A stretch of DNA of 64,000 nt from Symbiodinium natans (GCA_905221605.1 CAJNDS010002319.1:315501-379500), one strand, 5' to 3'. Positions 33,801 through 42,529 are shown, counted from the stretch's first letter. The notes: generated by a model from the letters alone, not told the origin. A program made the numbers and translations.

Positions 33801-36800
33801 GTTGACGGGTCCTGAACTTGTTAGCCCTGATGTGTTTCACCTTTCTGGAGTTGTGTTCGACGACTCTGCCAAAGCCAAGAGTCAAACTGTGGAGTTTTGT
33901 GGTTCTAAGCTTAAAGTTTGGCAGCCTTCCTCGGCTGTGTCTGATGTCAGTATGGCAGAACTTAATGGTGATGCCACTTTTAAAGGAATGTTGAAAGAGC
34001 TTGGTGGACTAAGTTCCTGTAAAGCTGGTAACGTCATGAACAAAGCGCAGGCCGAAGCTTATTGCCACAAACATGGCATTCAAGTGTTGGCTTCCCGCTG
34101 GGTTACTAATGAGAAGACCGACACGGACGGCGCTGAAATAGTGCGGTCCCGGTTAGTTGTAAAAGACTTTCGTGGCTCAAAGAGCGCGCGTTCCTTGGAG
34201 ATTTCCAGTCCTACTCCTTCGGTAGAAGCTTTAAGGACCGTTCTCGCGTATGCAGGACGCCATGATTGGGAGCTAGCATCCCTTGATGTTTCCCAAGCCT
34301 TTATGCATACACCGCTCAAACACCGCAAAGCATGTATCAAAATGCCTTTGTCGGTAAGTTTTCCAAATGGAGAACCGGTGTACATGGCTTTATCCCAAGC
34401 CCTAAATGGGTTGCGTCTTTCCAGTCGCACGTGGTTGGAGTACATTACAAGCGACACTCTTGGACCGCTTGGGCTCCATGCCTGTGAGCGTGAGCCGTGT
34501 TTGTTCAGTGGCCTTGTTGATGGAGTGGAATGTTTAGTGCTCCTGTACGTTGACGATGTGCTGATAGCATGTCCTAGCCAAAAGGTCATTAACAAGATCT
34601 TTGCTGCTCTGCAGAGTAGAGTACCGACGAAGCTGACTGGTAGGATTCTCTCCTCCAAAGGGGGTGGTGGACACCTGCGTTTCCTGGGACGAAACATTGA
34701 GAGGAGGCCGGGCGAAGCTGCGCTTACTCTCGTTGTCGATGCCAACTACCTAGACTCCTGCTACGACGACTATAAGTTGTCTGGTCGCGGAGGTGGTTCA
34801 TCTGCTTTCCTGACATCAGAGCAGCCATGTGTTGTCGGCAGTTTAGGCGTGTTCTGGGAAAACTTGCGTGGTTCGCGCAAACGCGTGAAGACTTGCATAT
34901 CGCGATTTCCCTTGTTTCTGTGGGCCAAAGTGCTCCTACGGCTGCGCACGAGGAAGCCCTACGTGCTCTCCTCAGGTTTTTACGCAAAGATGGTGATGTG
35001 CGAGTGCACTTTCCTTCTCCTGAGCAATGACTCATACCAGGAAGTTTCTGTGTTTTCCGATGCTCCTTATGCGCCTATGCGTGCAAGCGCTGTTGAGTCC
35101 AGACATAGGCTGAAGTGTTTCAAACATGCATGTTTTGACCTTCCCTGCGGCTGGGTGCTTGAAAGGGGGGTTTAGGACCGTTTAGGATAGGGTCTCACGT
35201 CTGATTTTTGTTTATATGCATGTATACAGATGATGCGGGATTTTTAATTTGCACGTGTGTGTTTGTGTGCGTGAAGTTTTATTAGCAGGATTTAAGAATT
35301 TTTGTTCGTATAGTTTTTCGGCCCAAAAATGGAGGGGCGCGCAGCAGAGTTGCAGGAAATGCAACACTCAGCTTACCAGCGGCGACGCGGAGTAGTAAGT
35401 AGGCAAGATGAGCCCACTTTGAATAGACCACCTGGTATTTTCATTCGGGGCTCGGATCCACCGGCAGAGCCGGAAGGTCCCCCAACCAAGAAGTCAAAGG
35501 CTTCAGACTCACCTCCCCCGAGAGTTTCTGCAGCCCCGCATAGCTCACGTGCTTTTCCAAGTAAGCCTACTCAGGCTCCGGAGTTTAGAGCGTTTCCTGA
35601 AGAGCATCCACCGAAGGTGGAGTCATCTGTACAGGCTGAAGCTTTGCCAAAGGGAACAGCTGGGCCCAAGCGGACGCCGATGCTCACTTTGCAGGATGTA
35701 CAGGCCAAGTACTCGGAGCAGCAAATCTGCCGCATCATTCGCTGGTATGAGGGAGTGAAGACAACCATTCCTGATTTCGAGCGATATGGTTAGTTGTTTG
35801 TATGTAGTTTGTCTACGAGGTTGCAAGCACGAAGTCAGAGAGATTTTGAAGATCTCTTTGATTGTTTTCCTAACGTGCTTTGGTAGTTATTTTCCACTGT
35901 ATATAGCTCAAATGTGTAGTTCGTCTAGGAGGTTGCCAGCGCGAAGTCAGAGAGATTTCGGAGATCTCTTTGATTGTTTTCCTAACTTGCTTTGGTAGTC
36001 GTTTTCCACTGCATATATCTTAAAGCACATATTTTCTGTACAGGTCTTTTGCGGTACCAAAGGTGCCAATGTACAGCGCATGGGTTACTCGGATCCGCTA
36101 CGTCAATTTGGGCGTGGTCTTTCGTATCACAGTCAGAACAGGGACTGTGACAAAGCTGCTCCGGGCAGCAAGCAGGGGTGGAAGCTCTTGTAAGACCTAG
36201 CCCTCACCTTTCCTTCCTTGGCCTCATCGCCGCCGCCATGGCTCTGAGATTGGTCTATTTGAGACTATGTGTTTGGGGCCTCATCAAGAAGAGTTCAACA
36301 CAGGTGGCAAAGTTTGGAAATGGACACTGACAGTACTGCAAGCAATGGTGGATGAACATCTGAACTCTGTATCTGGTGTGGTATGAACAGTAAAGGCTTT
36401 CGAAAGGAGCAGCGTGGTGCCACACCTTTGCTGTCTGGGTTGGTGAGAGGTATCGTTCTGATTATTGGGAACAAGCAGGCCAGAGAAGCCGGGGAATCGG
36501 AAGCACCTTGCTTCGTCTTCATGTATCCCTCAAATCAGAGACGGACCTCGTATTGGCGCACCTTGCAGATCACCGACGAAAGGGGGTCTGAAATATGACG
36601 CGCTGACTGCAGGTACCCCAGCAGCACATCTACCGCTTGGCTGCATTAGTTTGCATTGTAGTGTTGTGGGTGTGGGTGGACTGCTGAAGCTATACATGCT
36701 TTCGCTTTTGGTCCAAACAAGGCCTTGAGCTGAAACCCGCTGACAAGAAAGAGCAAAAGAAAATTCCCTCTCGACTGTGCACTGTGGATCAGAGTAATCC

Positions 36801-39800
36801 ACTCAAATAGGTTCACAAGTTTCACATAAACCCTAAACCCTAAACCCTAAACCCTAAACCCTAAACCCTAAACCCTAAACCCTAAACCCTAAACCCTAAA
36901 CCCTAAACCCTAAACCCTAAACCCTAAACCCTAAACCCTAAACCCTAAACCCTACACAGCCTGCACCCATAAGGCCCTTGACGCCCCCAGGAACCCTAGA
37001 GGCTAATGTGCCCTACTACACCTTCAACCCCAACCTCTGAACCCCCAAACCTAAAAACCCTAAAACTACACCAGAAGCTCCATAAAGGCCGCAACCCTGC
37101 ACTCATAGGGTAGCTACATGGTCCCTGATTATGGGCCCTTAAGTGGGAACCCTTACATACCCATTACATACCCCTTCTATACTCAATAAAGCCCTGAAGG
37201 GCCCACACGTCAGAACCCTTTAAAGCAGCTAACTGAGCATCCTAAAGTACCATGGTAGCTGCCCTTAGATTCACCCTCAATCCAAAACCCTAAACCCTAA
37301 ACCCTAAACCCTAAGCCCTAAGCCCTAAACCCTAAACCCTAAACCCTAAACCCTAAACCCTATAGACCCTAGGACTGGCGAGTTGCTTCTCAACGCGGGC
37401 GCCCTCCAGCAGGCGCTGGGCCATGGAGAGACTGCCAGCCTCCAGGGGTCGGGTTCGGGTTTAGGGTTTAGGGTTTAGGGTTTAGGGTTTAGGGTTTAGG
37501 GTTTAGGGTTTAGGGTTTAGGGTTTAGGGTTTAGGGTTTAGGGTTTAGGGTTTAGGGTTTAGGGTTTAGGGTTTAGGGTTTAGGGTTTAGGGTTTAGGGT
37601 TAGGGTTTGGGGTTTAGGGTTTAGGGTTTAGGGTTTAGGGTTTAGGATTTAGGGTTTAGGGTTTACGGTTTAGGGTTTAGGGTTTAGGGTTTAGGGTTTA
37701 GGCTTAGGGTTGAAGGTTTAGGGTATGGGGGGGCGAGGGGTGGGCGGGAGCGGGGGTATAGCACCCTTATTGGAGGTTACGGGGTTAGGGTTGAGGGCTT
37801 CCTGAGCGAAATTACTGAGTTACGACTCTTCTGAGTATGTTGATGTTGTAGGTGTAAACCCTCATAAACCCTATAAACCCTATGGTAGCCCTACTCCTAA
37901 ACCCTAAACCCTAAACTCGAAACACTAAAGCGTAAACCCTAGCAGCTTTCAACTTGACAACCCATGGCACCTCATCAGAATGCAGAGGCACCTGGCACCG
38001 TGCGGGTCGCTAAAGGTTTAGGGCTTAGGGTTTAGGGTTTAGGGCTTAGGGTTTAGGGTTTAGGGTTTCGGGCTTCGGGCTTAGGATTTAGGGTTTAGGG
38101 TTTACGGTTTAGGGCTCAGGGTTCAGGATACCTGGCCCCGCAGTTCACCCAGAACAATGACTGCTCTACATTCATTCAGACTGGCGAAGGCTAACGCAAT
38201 CCCAAAGAGGATGCCGCCTCAACCCCCCCCCCCCGCCTCGACCCCCCAACAGACCAATAAACCCTAAACCCTCGCCCCTAAACAAAAACTCCCTGAACCC
38301 CAAACCCTAAACCCTAAACCCTAAACCCTAAACCCTAAACCCTAAACCCTAACCCCTAAACCCCAGATGGAAATGGGGCCAAACGAAACGTGTGGCGCCT
38401 TCATCGGTCCTGATACCCCGCACATGGACCCTTCATGGTGCTTCTTCTTGGCCCTAAGCCCTACACGCTGGGCCAAGAAAGCAAAGACTCAACCCTAAAC
38501 TCAAAAAAGCTGAGATTCTGCTCGTCCACATGAAGGTCCCGTTTCGGGTGGGGAGGGTGGGTGGGTGGGTGGGTGGGTGGGTGGGGAGGGGGGGGAGGGG
38601 GGGGGAGGGGGTACGCTTTAGGGTCAAGGGTTATATAACATGGCGCTTTCTTAGGGTACTCAAACAAGGCGAACTGACGCTACGAGTGCGCCCTGAACGC
38701 TCTGAAACCTAAACCCTAAACCCTAAAGTTAACCCTAACCCTAAACCCTAAACCCTAAACCCTAAGCCCACAAGGTGGTCGCAGCCTGCGTCGAAGCTGC
38801 CAAGAGGCAGGCGTAGCTCTCCTGTGATTCGGGGTTTAGGAGTTTGGGGTTTAGGGGTTTGGGGTTTAGGGGTTTAGGGTTAGGGTTTAGGGTTTAGGGT
38901 TTCGGGTTTAGGGTTTAGGGTTTAGGAGTTTGGGGTTTATGGGATTTCCAGGTGCTTAGGGTTCAGGGTTTAGGAATTTGGGGCTTAGGGTTCAAGAGTT
39001 TGGGGTTAGGAGTTTCATGTGCTCAGGGTTTAGTGTTTAGGAATTTGGGTTTGGGATTACGAGTTGCTCAGGGTGCAGGGTTTAGGGCTCAGGATTTCAA
39101 GAATGTGAAGGGGCGAGGGTTTCGGACGTCAAGGTTTAGGATTTCAAGGTTTTAGGGCGTCACGGTTCGGGATTTCGAGATTTTAGGTCTAGAGTTTGGG
39201 ACGGTAGAACTTTTGAGTGTCGGGGGTTTAAGGCAAGTAGGGTCGGGGTCAGAGTCACTGACAATCTGGCCCTATTGGGGCACCATGCTGCTAAAGAAAT
39301 CTCACCAAGACCCGAAACCCTGGGTTTCGGGTTTAGGGTTTCGAGCTCCAGGCCCACACTCAAGAACTCAAATACTTGGTTGCTGAGTTCATAAGCCCCA
39401 AAAAAGTGTACATTTGCAGTTCTGTATGGGGATTATAGTATCCCAAAAAGTGTAAAGTGGATTCATTCAGCAACGAAGAATATCAGGTGGCACCATGGAA
39501 GTTGTGAGAAAATCACCCAAGGGGCTCTTTAACAGATTCAATGGGTTTGGAGCTTGAGTACTTGGATGGGTCTGGGACGCGCGAACAACTCTTGCTGTTG
39601 CATTCAACACATTCGGACTAAGCTGCAATGATTCATTGGACAAAGTCGAGGTGTTGATGTTGAGGCCTGCGTTGCTTGGGGTCTGCCCTAACCTGCGAGG
39701 CTATTTCACCCTCCCCCCTCCAAACAAAGAGGCTAGAGGCCCTAAACCCTACACCCTAAACCCTAAACCCTAAACCCTAAACCCTAAACCCTAAACCCTA

Positions 39801-41158
39801 AACCCTAAACCCCTAAACCCCTAAACCCCTAAACCCTAAACCACGGCACTGAGGGAGCGTGATACCAAATGTCGGCCCACTGAGTCTCCTACTGTGGAAG
39901 CTGTAGAGATACAAGCCCTAAACGCGTCAGCCCTTGAATCCCTTAGCCCTTGAACCCTTGAACCCTGAAACAAACCCTAAACCCTAAACCCTAAACCCTA
40001 AACCCTAGATTCTCAACCCTTAAGCCCCGAAGCTTTAAATCCTGAAATCCTAGCCCGGAAGGATCCATGTGCCTGTATCGTATACACTTGAGGCCTGAAA
40101 GGGGTTCCTGGAGCGTAGCTATAGGGCCCAAGTTTATACCATATAAGTCCAACCCAAACACCCCAAACCCCAAACCCCAAACCCCAAACCCTAAACCCGA
40201 AACCCCAAACCCTAAACCCTCAGCACATGGAGCCTTACGGTAAATCCCGAAAGGTTGGGGGCACTCCTCAGAAGTGCAGGTCTCGGCACCCTCCGGGATG
40301 TGGCGCCTCGGACGTGGACTTCTGGGGGTTTAGGGTTTAGGGTTTAGGGTTTAGGGTTTAGGGTTTAGGGTTTAGGGTTTAGGGTTTAGGGTGCGCCTGG
40401 GGCCAAGGATTTCGGGCTTCGCGGGCTTGAGGGCTTGAGGTCTTCGGGGCTTCTTTTGGGGCTTATGTGTTTAAGGCCGTGATTTCAGTGCTTTCTTTTG
40501 AAGCGGAGGTTCCAAGTCTGGCTTTGCTGTTTGTCTGGCCTATTCTCAAGGGGCTCGGTGGTGTGAAAGATCCGCCAACCCTTGCAGGCTTTGCTGTTTG
40601 TCTGGCCTATTCTCTGTTAAGGGGTTCGGTGGTGTGAAAGATCAACCCTTGCAAAGTCGCTTCCGTGCTCCTTCTTCCAGCTCTTTCCATTCCAGTCCCC
40701 TTGTTCAAAGCGCACTATGGGGGTCCACTAGAATGCGTACTATCTTGGGTAGCTTGCTATAGAGTGATTGTCGGGATATATGAGGGGAGCATGTTGTGAA
40801 TTATTTAGGAAAATGTGTTTGTTGCCCTGCCGGCCCGTTTGATTGGGAGGGCGGAACCCTAAACCAACAAAGATAAAATCACATGGAATACCCTCGACCC
40901 TAAACCTGAACCCCAAGCTCTAAACCCCAAACCCTAAACCCTAAACCTTCAACCCTAAAACCGAAAACACAAACCCTGGACCCTAAACCACATGGAATAC
41001 CCTCAACCCTAAACCCCAAACCCCAAACCCCAAACCCTAAACCCTAAACCCTAAACCCTCAACCCTAAGCCAACAAAAGAAAGGAAACGCCCTCGGAGCC
41101 GGTCAGGCCGCCCTCGCTCAACAGCTTCGGCAGCAGAGGCCTCGAGGACGATGGCCAT
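27824..41158 (-). CDS. Multi-exon gene interrupted by the copia element in an intron
   Basis: Hand-built minus-strand chain, 5' to 3': 41091-41158, 40218-40321, 39842-39900, 38768-38821, 38362-38446, 38132-38217, 37938-37991, 37368-37439, 36956-37012, 28649-28753, 28480-28504, 28046-28115, 27824-27914. These sum to 930 nt and join in phase, ending in TGA at 27824-27826. Exon content is protein-like: GGILFGIALAFASLNE, PGALANLSEALYEI, and a last exon FKRVWYTVNGC followed by a hydrophobic, membrane-like segment (IPLTFLVLLFFL). Donors are often repeat-derived (GTTTAGGG, GTAGGG); three introns use GC (after 38768, 28649 and 28046). The intron 28754-36955 holds the retrotransposon. The 5' end is unknown. 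The ten exons from 38821 downward are the firmest; linkage above 39842 depends on choosing among alternative frames. Family not recognised. Confidence 0.55.
28788..28792. other. target-site duplication, left copy
   Basis: TAAAC, repeated at 36827-36831 on the other side of the element. It is part of the CCCTAAA repeat, so a chance match inside the array cannot be fully excluded, but the empty site reconstructs a perfect array. Confidence 0.75.
28793..29032 (+). repeat. 5' LTR of copia element
   Basis: 240 bp, beginning TCTGAAAT and ending TTTCACA. The ends form an imperfect inverted repeat (TCTGAAA against TTTCACA), where a canonical element would begin TG. A TATAAA motif at 28897-28902 is a possible promoter element; the 3' LTR has TATACA there. 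The upper limits were set by the match to the 3' LTR and by the TAAAC target duplication. Confidence 0.93.
29033..29044 (+). other. primer-binding site
   Basis: TGGTAGCGGAGC begins at the first base after the 5' LTR. It matches the initiator-Met-tRNA primer-binding site common in copia elements (TGGTATCAGAGC) at 10 of 12 positions, so reverse transcription is probably primed by tRNA-iMet. Confidence 0.8.
29102..30577 (+). CDS. gag: Gag (N-terminal part) of copia element
   Basis: The ATG at 29102 is the first in this frame; the frame runs about 491 codons. The N-terminal half is rich in Gly, Pro and Gln. It holds about five tandem copies of an 18-residue motif built on PPNVPGGCVF (roughly 29575-29826). 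The C-terminal part is capsid-like (ending around KWPHEIFQAT). The frame then breaks: from about 30487 the conserved Gag sequence continues one frame back (ILRQAFASHARADM). A single T missing from the T5 run at 30489-30493 would explain the shift. No canonical -1 slippery heptamer is visible, so I favour an indel over programmed frameshifting. Confidence 0.85.
   Translation: MTSRVRTPSPSAADARRQRYGPAYEATQRAKGDGRTPSHAYDVERGSVQNSPQRPQRFRMDADDGNGFGSGQTVPQPPVGMQPGAGMFLQAQQAAMMQQGLYRTPGLAQFALGQSSMGGVPEGANVNMATAGLRGAMCGPCGPAGAHSAGYPPNGLGGCCAPNVPGGFVCFGGQVGPSPPNVPGGCVFHGGQNGPSPPNVPGGCFFPGGQNGPSSPNVPGGCVFQSGLSAPNVTGCSVFETGQEGQAGPAGGGSAPVGPRGPNGQDADVDSLENVSTLQGPPEDHEAVGQQRLAAQLGAHEEPSHTQCGATGQADMATMMALLHSQGEALRSCMAEVANLGRRVEQLALGRGQPTQEECAGGSVGRMTNASSGFGARVAPPQGQQFCGASARAKPEKEEQDIFTKSEKWLPALPSPQFDGWKNREQEILGFNEYLTTLKGWVALGSDTFPIEIEQAIKWPHEIFQATRKLRGATGSLLSCAKLLPATREQT
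30487..32067 (+). CDS. gag-pol: Gag C-terminus, two zinc knuckles and aspartic protease
   Basis: Continuation of Gag in the next frame. It carries two CCHC zinc knuckles of form CX2CX4HX4C: CRRCGKAGHFEKDC at 31129-31170 and CFKCGETGHIGARC at 31195-31236. These bind RNA during particle assembly. A basic Lys/Arg/Gly-rich linker and an acidic stretch follow. The retropepsin active site is LLDSGAS, with Asp-Ser-Gly at 31651-31659. The frame ends at 32067. Adding one T to the run at 32052-32055 would carry the reading into the next segment (GFSPVLMASG), so the stop looks like an indel artefact or a single-base mutation. Confidence 0.85.
   Translation, partial: DFSSYSQAQRSNRLLAILRQAFASHARADMILRSYVEGATYGENLHRSSGDTCGFEALRLLGHEFSLRSRAEASYFRAEFIKRSFRGESAATHVSDIVRKVDVELSRYKRLVETLPSAVSRDGLEVGSSDLTLMLLRSISKDARSYCLLHATGESYVELRKAALRYESQQRMFSEMGLGDRQERLVNELDDPTGEWWEDDEWYEDETVSALSGKCRRCGKAGHFEKDCKTDLSKTECFKCGETGHIGARCPKAKAKARSHSDTSSQSSKTAESRTTGKPVSAKGKGRGKSTQAKGRGRSGKGGKKGKMRELTEDAEGEEAAQDDGTYEAGEYEAEEEGTASSLLMMPLLLNDDVEEKSEFGLCPLRSLCDALMLFQVDTDDSWSWWLLDSGASVTVMATQFLSKYSFSHLTDASPGGFSAANGSAVQMSKRGRARVAFETKDSVMPFDLNCYVGKTRHNIISVPQLMDKGWEIHFVSDGCHLKHASGVIICDITWYCGCPWLRAVEVAEGDLDVPKGSKDPGFHQC
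32061..32576 (+). CDS. pol: Pre-integrase zinc finger and first half of integrase
   Basis: It contains an HHCC-type finger (HRMRGH then HCVQC, about 32271-32318), as expected before copia integrase. The first catalytic Asp of integrase is in YADFF (32388-32390). The frame stops at 32576 because of one extra T in the run 32568-32571. In the next frame the sequence continues as LFTDAEKAV, with the second catalytic Asp at 32575-32577. Confidence 0.82.
   Translation: MLMASGTAEEPSASAVPARQSGEQLSKESVFEQEPAAVGETSAASSQTVAEPAKRREEQLSKRDAAEYEKHRMRGHVPYDPHCVQCQQSRGVYRHPRQRRKSPEPRLYADFFDIAHENSRQEHRFLAIIEVASGMIGVIPCSSDRRVTNSVLAHWLAEFAMPSSKIVELFY
32575..34805 (+). CDS. pol: Integrase C-terminal half and reverse transcriptase
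   Basis: The frame opens with the second integrase Asp (32575-32577), and the catalytic Glu lies in GAAERTV (32683-32685). Exactly 35 residues separate them, the D,D-35-E spacing. A long Pro/Glu-rich linker follows. The RVT_2-type reverse transcriptase begins near SRWVTNEK (34096), with LDVSQAFMH (Asp at 34285-34287) and the catalytic YVDD at 34546-34557. Near 34806 the conserved reading moves to another frame, consistent with one T lost from the TTT at 34806-34808. The same frame remains open to 35175 but there it no longer encodes pol-like sequence until about 35015. Confidence 0.85.
34803..35030 (+). CDS. pol: RT/RNase H connection region, shifted frame
   Basis: This frame gives RQFRRVLGKLAWFAQTRED and AAHEEALRALLRFL, the conserved copia segment after RT (Y/QFR..LGKL....TR.D). 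It belongs to the same polyprotein but is separated by a one-base frame break on each side. Confidence 0.75.
   Translation, partial: CFPDIRAAMCCRQFRRVLGKLAWFAQTREDLHIAISLVSVGQSAPTAAHEEALRALLRFLRKDGDVRVHFPSPEQ
35014..35175 (+). CDS. pol: Truncated RNase H start
   Basis: After a frame change at the T-rich stretch 35010-35016 the sequence SVFSDAPYAPM carries the first RNase H Asp (35059-35061). The normal domain has about 130 residues with further catalytic Glu and Asp. Here the frame ends about 39 codons later, and no later motif is seen in any frame. RNase H is therefore probably inactive, or the sequence has lost its remainder. Confidence 0.6.
   Translation, partial: LLLSNDSYQEVSVFSDAPYAPMRASAVESRHRLKCFKHACFDLPCGWVLERGV
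35329..35793 (+). CDS. Extra ORF downstream of pol, unknown function
   Basis: A 154-codon ORF from ATG to TAG, lying between truncated RNase H and the 3' LTR. It has an Arg-rich start (AYQRRRG), a Pro-rich middle with a basic PPTKKSKASD patch that could be a nuclear-localisation signal, and a C-terminal part (LTLQDVQAKYSEQQICRIIR) that looks helical. No membrane segment or signal peptide is seen, so it is not envelope-like. It could be an element-encoded accessory protein or captured host sequence. I recognise no family. Confidence 0.5.
   Translation: MEGRAAELQEMQHSAYQRRRGVVSRQDEPTLNRPPGIFIRGSDPPAEPEGPPTKKSKASDSPPPRVSAAPHSSRAFPSKPTQAPEFRAFPEEHPPKVESSVQAEALPKGTAGPKRTPMLTLQDVQAKYSEQQICRIIRWYEGVKTTIPDFERYG
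35803..36025 (+). repeat. 112-bp tandem duplication in element 3' region
   Basis: Two copies (35803-35914 and 35915-36025), about 90% alike. Each contains an inverted repeat AGAGAT...AGATCTCT that can fold into a hairpin. It lies in the untranslated region after the extra ORF, so it may be a regulatory or RNA-structural segment of the element. Confidence 0.8.
36026..36577 (+). other. Element 3' untranslated region
   Basis: No credible coding frame is seen between the tandem duplication and the polypurine tract. Short open frames exist on both strands without start context or recognisable content. Confidence 0.5.
36578..36586 (+). other. polypurine tract
   Basis: GAAAGGGGG directly upstream of the 3' LTR, the expected plus-strand primer for reverse transcription. 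Confidence 0.75.
36587..36826 (+). repeat. 3' LTR of copia element
   Basis: 240 bp, identical to the 5' LTR except C instead of A at 36695. It is preceded directly by a polypurine tract and followed by TAAAC and a (CCCTAAA)n tract. Confidence 0.93.
36827..36954. repeat. Interstitial CCCTAAA tract, right of copia element
   Basis: About 18 perfect units. Together with 28769-28792 it forms the array into which the retrotransposon inserted. Confidence 0.95.
37450..37720. repeat. Interstitial TTTAGGG tract
   Basis: About 260 bp of TTTAGGG with a few variants, just beyond the exon 37368-37439. Confidence 0.95.
40520..40657 (+). repeat. About 69-bp direct duplication
   Basis: GGCTTTGCTGTTTGTCTGGC to AACCCTTGCA, present at 40520-40587 and 40588-40657 with small differences. 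Confidence 0.8.
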
Positions 41159-41680
41159 CTGTGAGAGGACGAGCCTTTTGGGGCGGGCTTTGGGGGTTTA
41201 GGGTTTAGGATTTAGGGTTTGGGGTTTAGGGTTTAGGGTTTGGGGTTTGGGGTTTGGGGTTTAGGGTTTAGGGTTTGAGAATTTGGGGGTGGGGTTTAGG
41301 GTTGGGGGATGGGGTTGAGGGATTGGGGGGCTTAGGCTATTTGCTTCAGAACCCTAACAAAAATGTTCTTCCTTTATTCTTGCGATATAGGGATTGTCTT
41401 TTTTTCTTTTTTTTTTTTTGGGGGGGGGGTTCTTAAGCAAATAGTAGGTTTGCTTCTGATCCTTGCTTTTCAGGCTTGTCTACTTGGCCCTTCTCGAGTC
41501 CTTGTAGAACCTTCTGAACCCTAAACCCTGAACCCTAAACCCTATATAAGCCTAAACCCTCAACCCTAAACCCTTCTGAACCCTAAACCCTCAACCCTAA
41601 AACCTAAACCCTGAACCCTGAACCCTAAACCCTAAACCCTAAACCCTAAACCCTAAACCCTAAACCCTAAACCCTAAGAC

Positions 41681-41749
41681 CTGAACTGGCCACCGGACCC
41701 TCGGCATCGTGGGGGCCTTGCGGCGTCCGGGTCCTCCTCCACGTACTTG
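41681..41749 (-). CDS. Candidate exon
   Basis: 69 bp with acceptor TTGCCACTCAG and donor AG|GTCTTAGGG (a repeat variant). The best frame reads KYVEEDPDAARPP. In phase 0 it also reads openly and then joins the 41091 exon, so its frame is unresolved. Confidence 0.45.
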
Positions 41750-42080
41750 CTGAGTGGCAAGAGCTGATTCTCCTTGGAGAAGGGGGGATTGGGTGTGTTT
41801 TTGGGGTTCAGGGTTTGGGGTTTGGGGTTTAGGGTTTAGGGTTCTCCTTGAAGAAGGGGGGATTGGGTGTGTTTTTTTTGGCTTTTTGGCGGTTTGGGGT
41901 TTGGGAGTGGCAACAGCTGATTCTCCTTGGAAAGGGGGAACTTGGGTGTCTTTTGGGGGGTTCGGGGTTCGGGGCTCGGGGTTTGGGGTTCGGGGTTTCG
42001 GCTTCGGGGTTTGGGGTTTGGGGTTTCGGCTTCGGGGTTTAAGCTTCGGGGTTCGGGGTATGGGGCTTGGGGAAGAGAAC

Positions 42081-42134
42081 CTCTCCCGATATGCAGCTTT
42101 GTCAGCAGGGACCAGGACCCGGAGGGGTGTAGGG
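42081..42134 (-). CDS. Candidate exon
   Basis: 54 bp, acceptor CCCGGAG, donor GAGAG|GTTCTC. The best frame contains RVLVPADKAAYRER. It lies between the exons at 42530 and 41749 and may link them, but no combination of frames joins all three. Confidence 0.4.
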
Positions 42135-42529
42135 CTCCGGGTTTGATATCTAGGTTCAGAATTGGTGGTTCAGAATTAGTGGTCTAGGGTCCCTCCCCCC
42201 CTCCCGCCCAAGATTAGATATTCCTGTTCGCGTACAATAGTTCATTGTATCAAAATCCCAGAGGCTGTGTCGTAGGCTGAGGCCAAGAAGGCCAGGAAGA
42301 CGCAAGAGTGCGCCACGTACTTCACAACCAGTGACTTCCTTGGCTTATTTCAACGTGGCAGCCCGGAAACCAGGGCACCCTTTTGGGGGCTACTGCTTTA
42401 GGGAACAGTGAACCAAACAAAAGCAAAAGCGTACCACTGGCTAAACCCTAAAACCTGAACCCTAAACCTAAACCCAAAATCCTAAGCCCCTTCTTGCAAG
42501 GTGTAGCTTCAAGAAGTTGAGGAATTCAC

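Larger units (their letters stand above)
28793..36826 (+). mobile_element. Ty1/copia LTR retrotransposon, full length, recent
   Basis: An 8,034-bp element with two 240-bp LTRs, an adjacent tRNA-like primer-binding site, gag, zinc knuckles, protease, integrase, reverse transcriptase, partial RNase H, an extra ORF and a polypurine tract. The order protease-integrase-RT-RNase H defines copia (Pseudoviridae) rather than gypsy. The element is flanked by TAAAC on both sides (28788-28792 and 36827-36831), and removing it with one TAAAC copy leaves an uninterrupted CCCTAAA array. So it inserted into a telomere-like tract. The LTRs differ at only one position (A at 28901, C at 36695), which means a very recent insertion. 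The coding frame is broken five times, each at or near a T run, so the copy is either defective or carries sequencing indels. Confidence 0.95.

Noticed and set aside
34080-34745. Minus-strand frame across the reverse transcriptase
   Set aside because: Antisense shadow of the RT domain, which has clear YVDD and integrase context on the plus strand.
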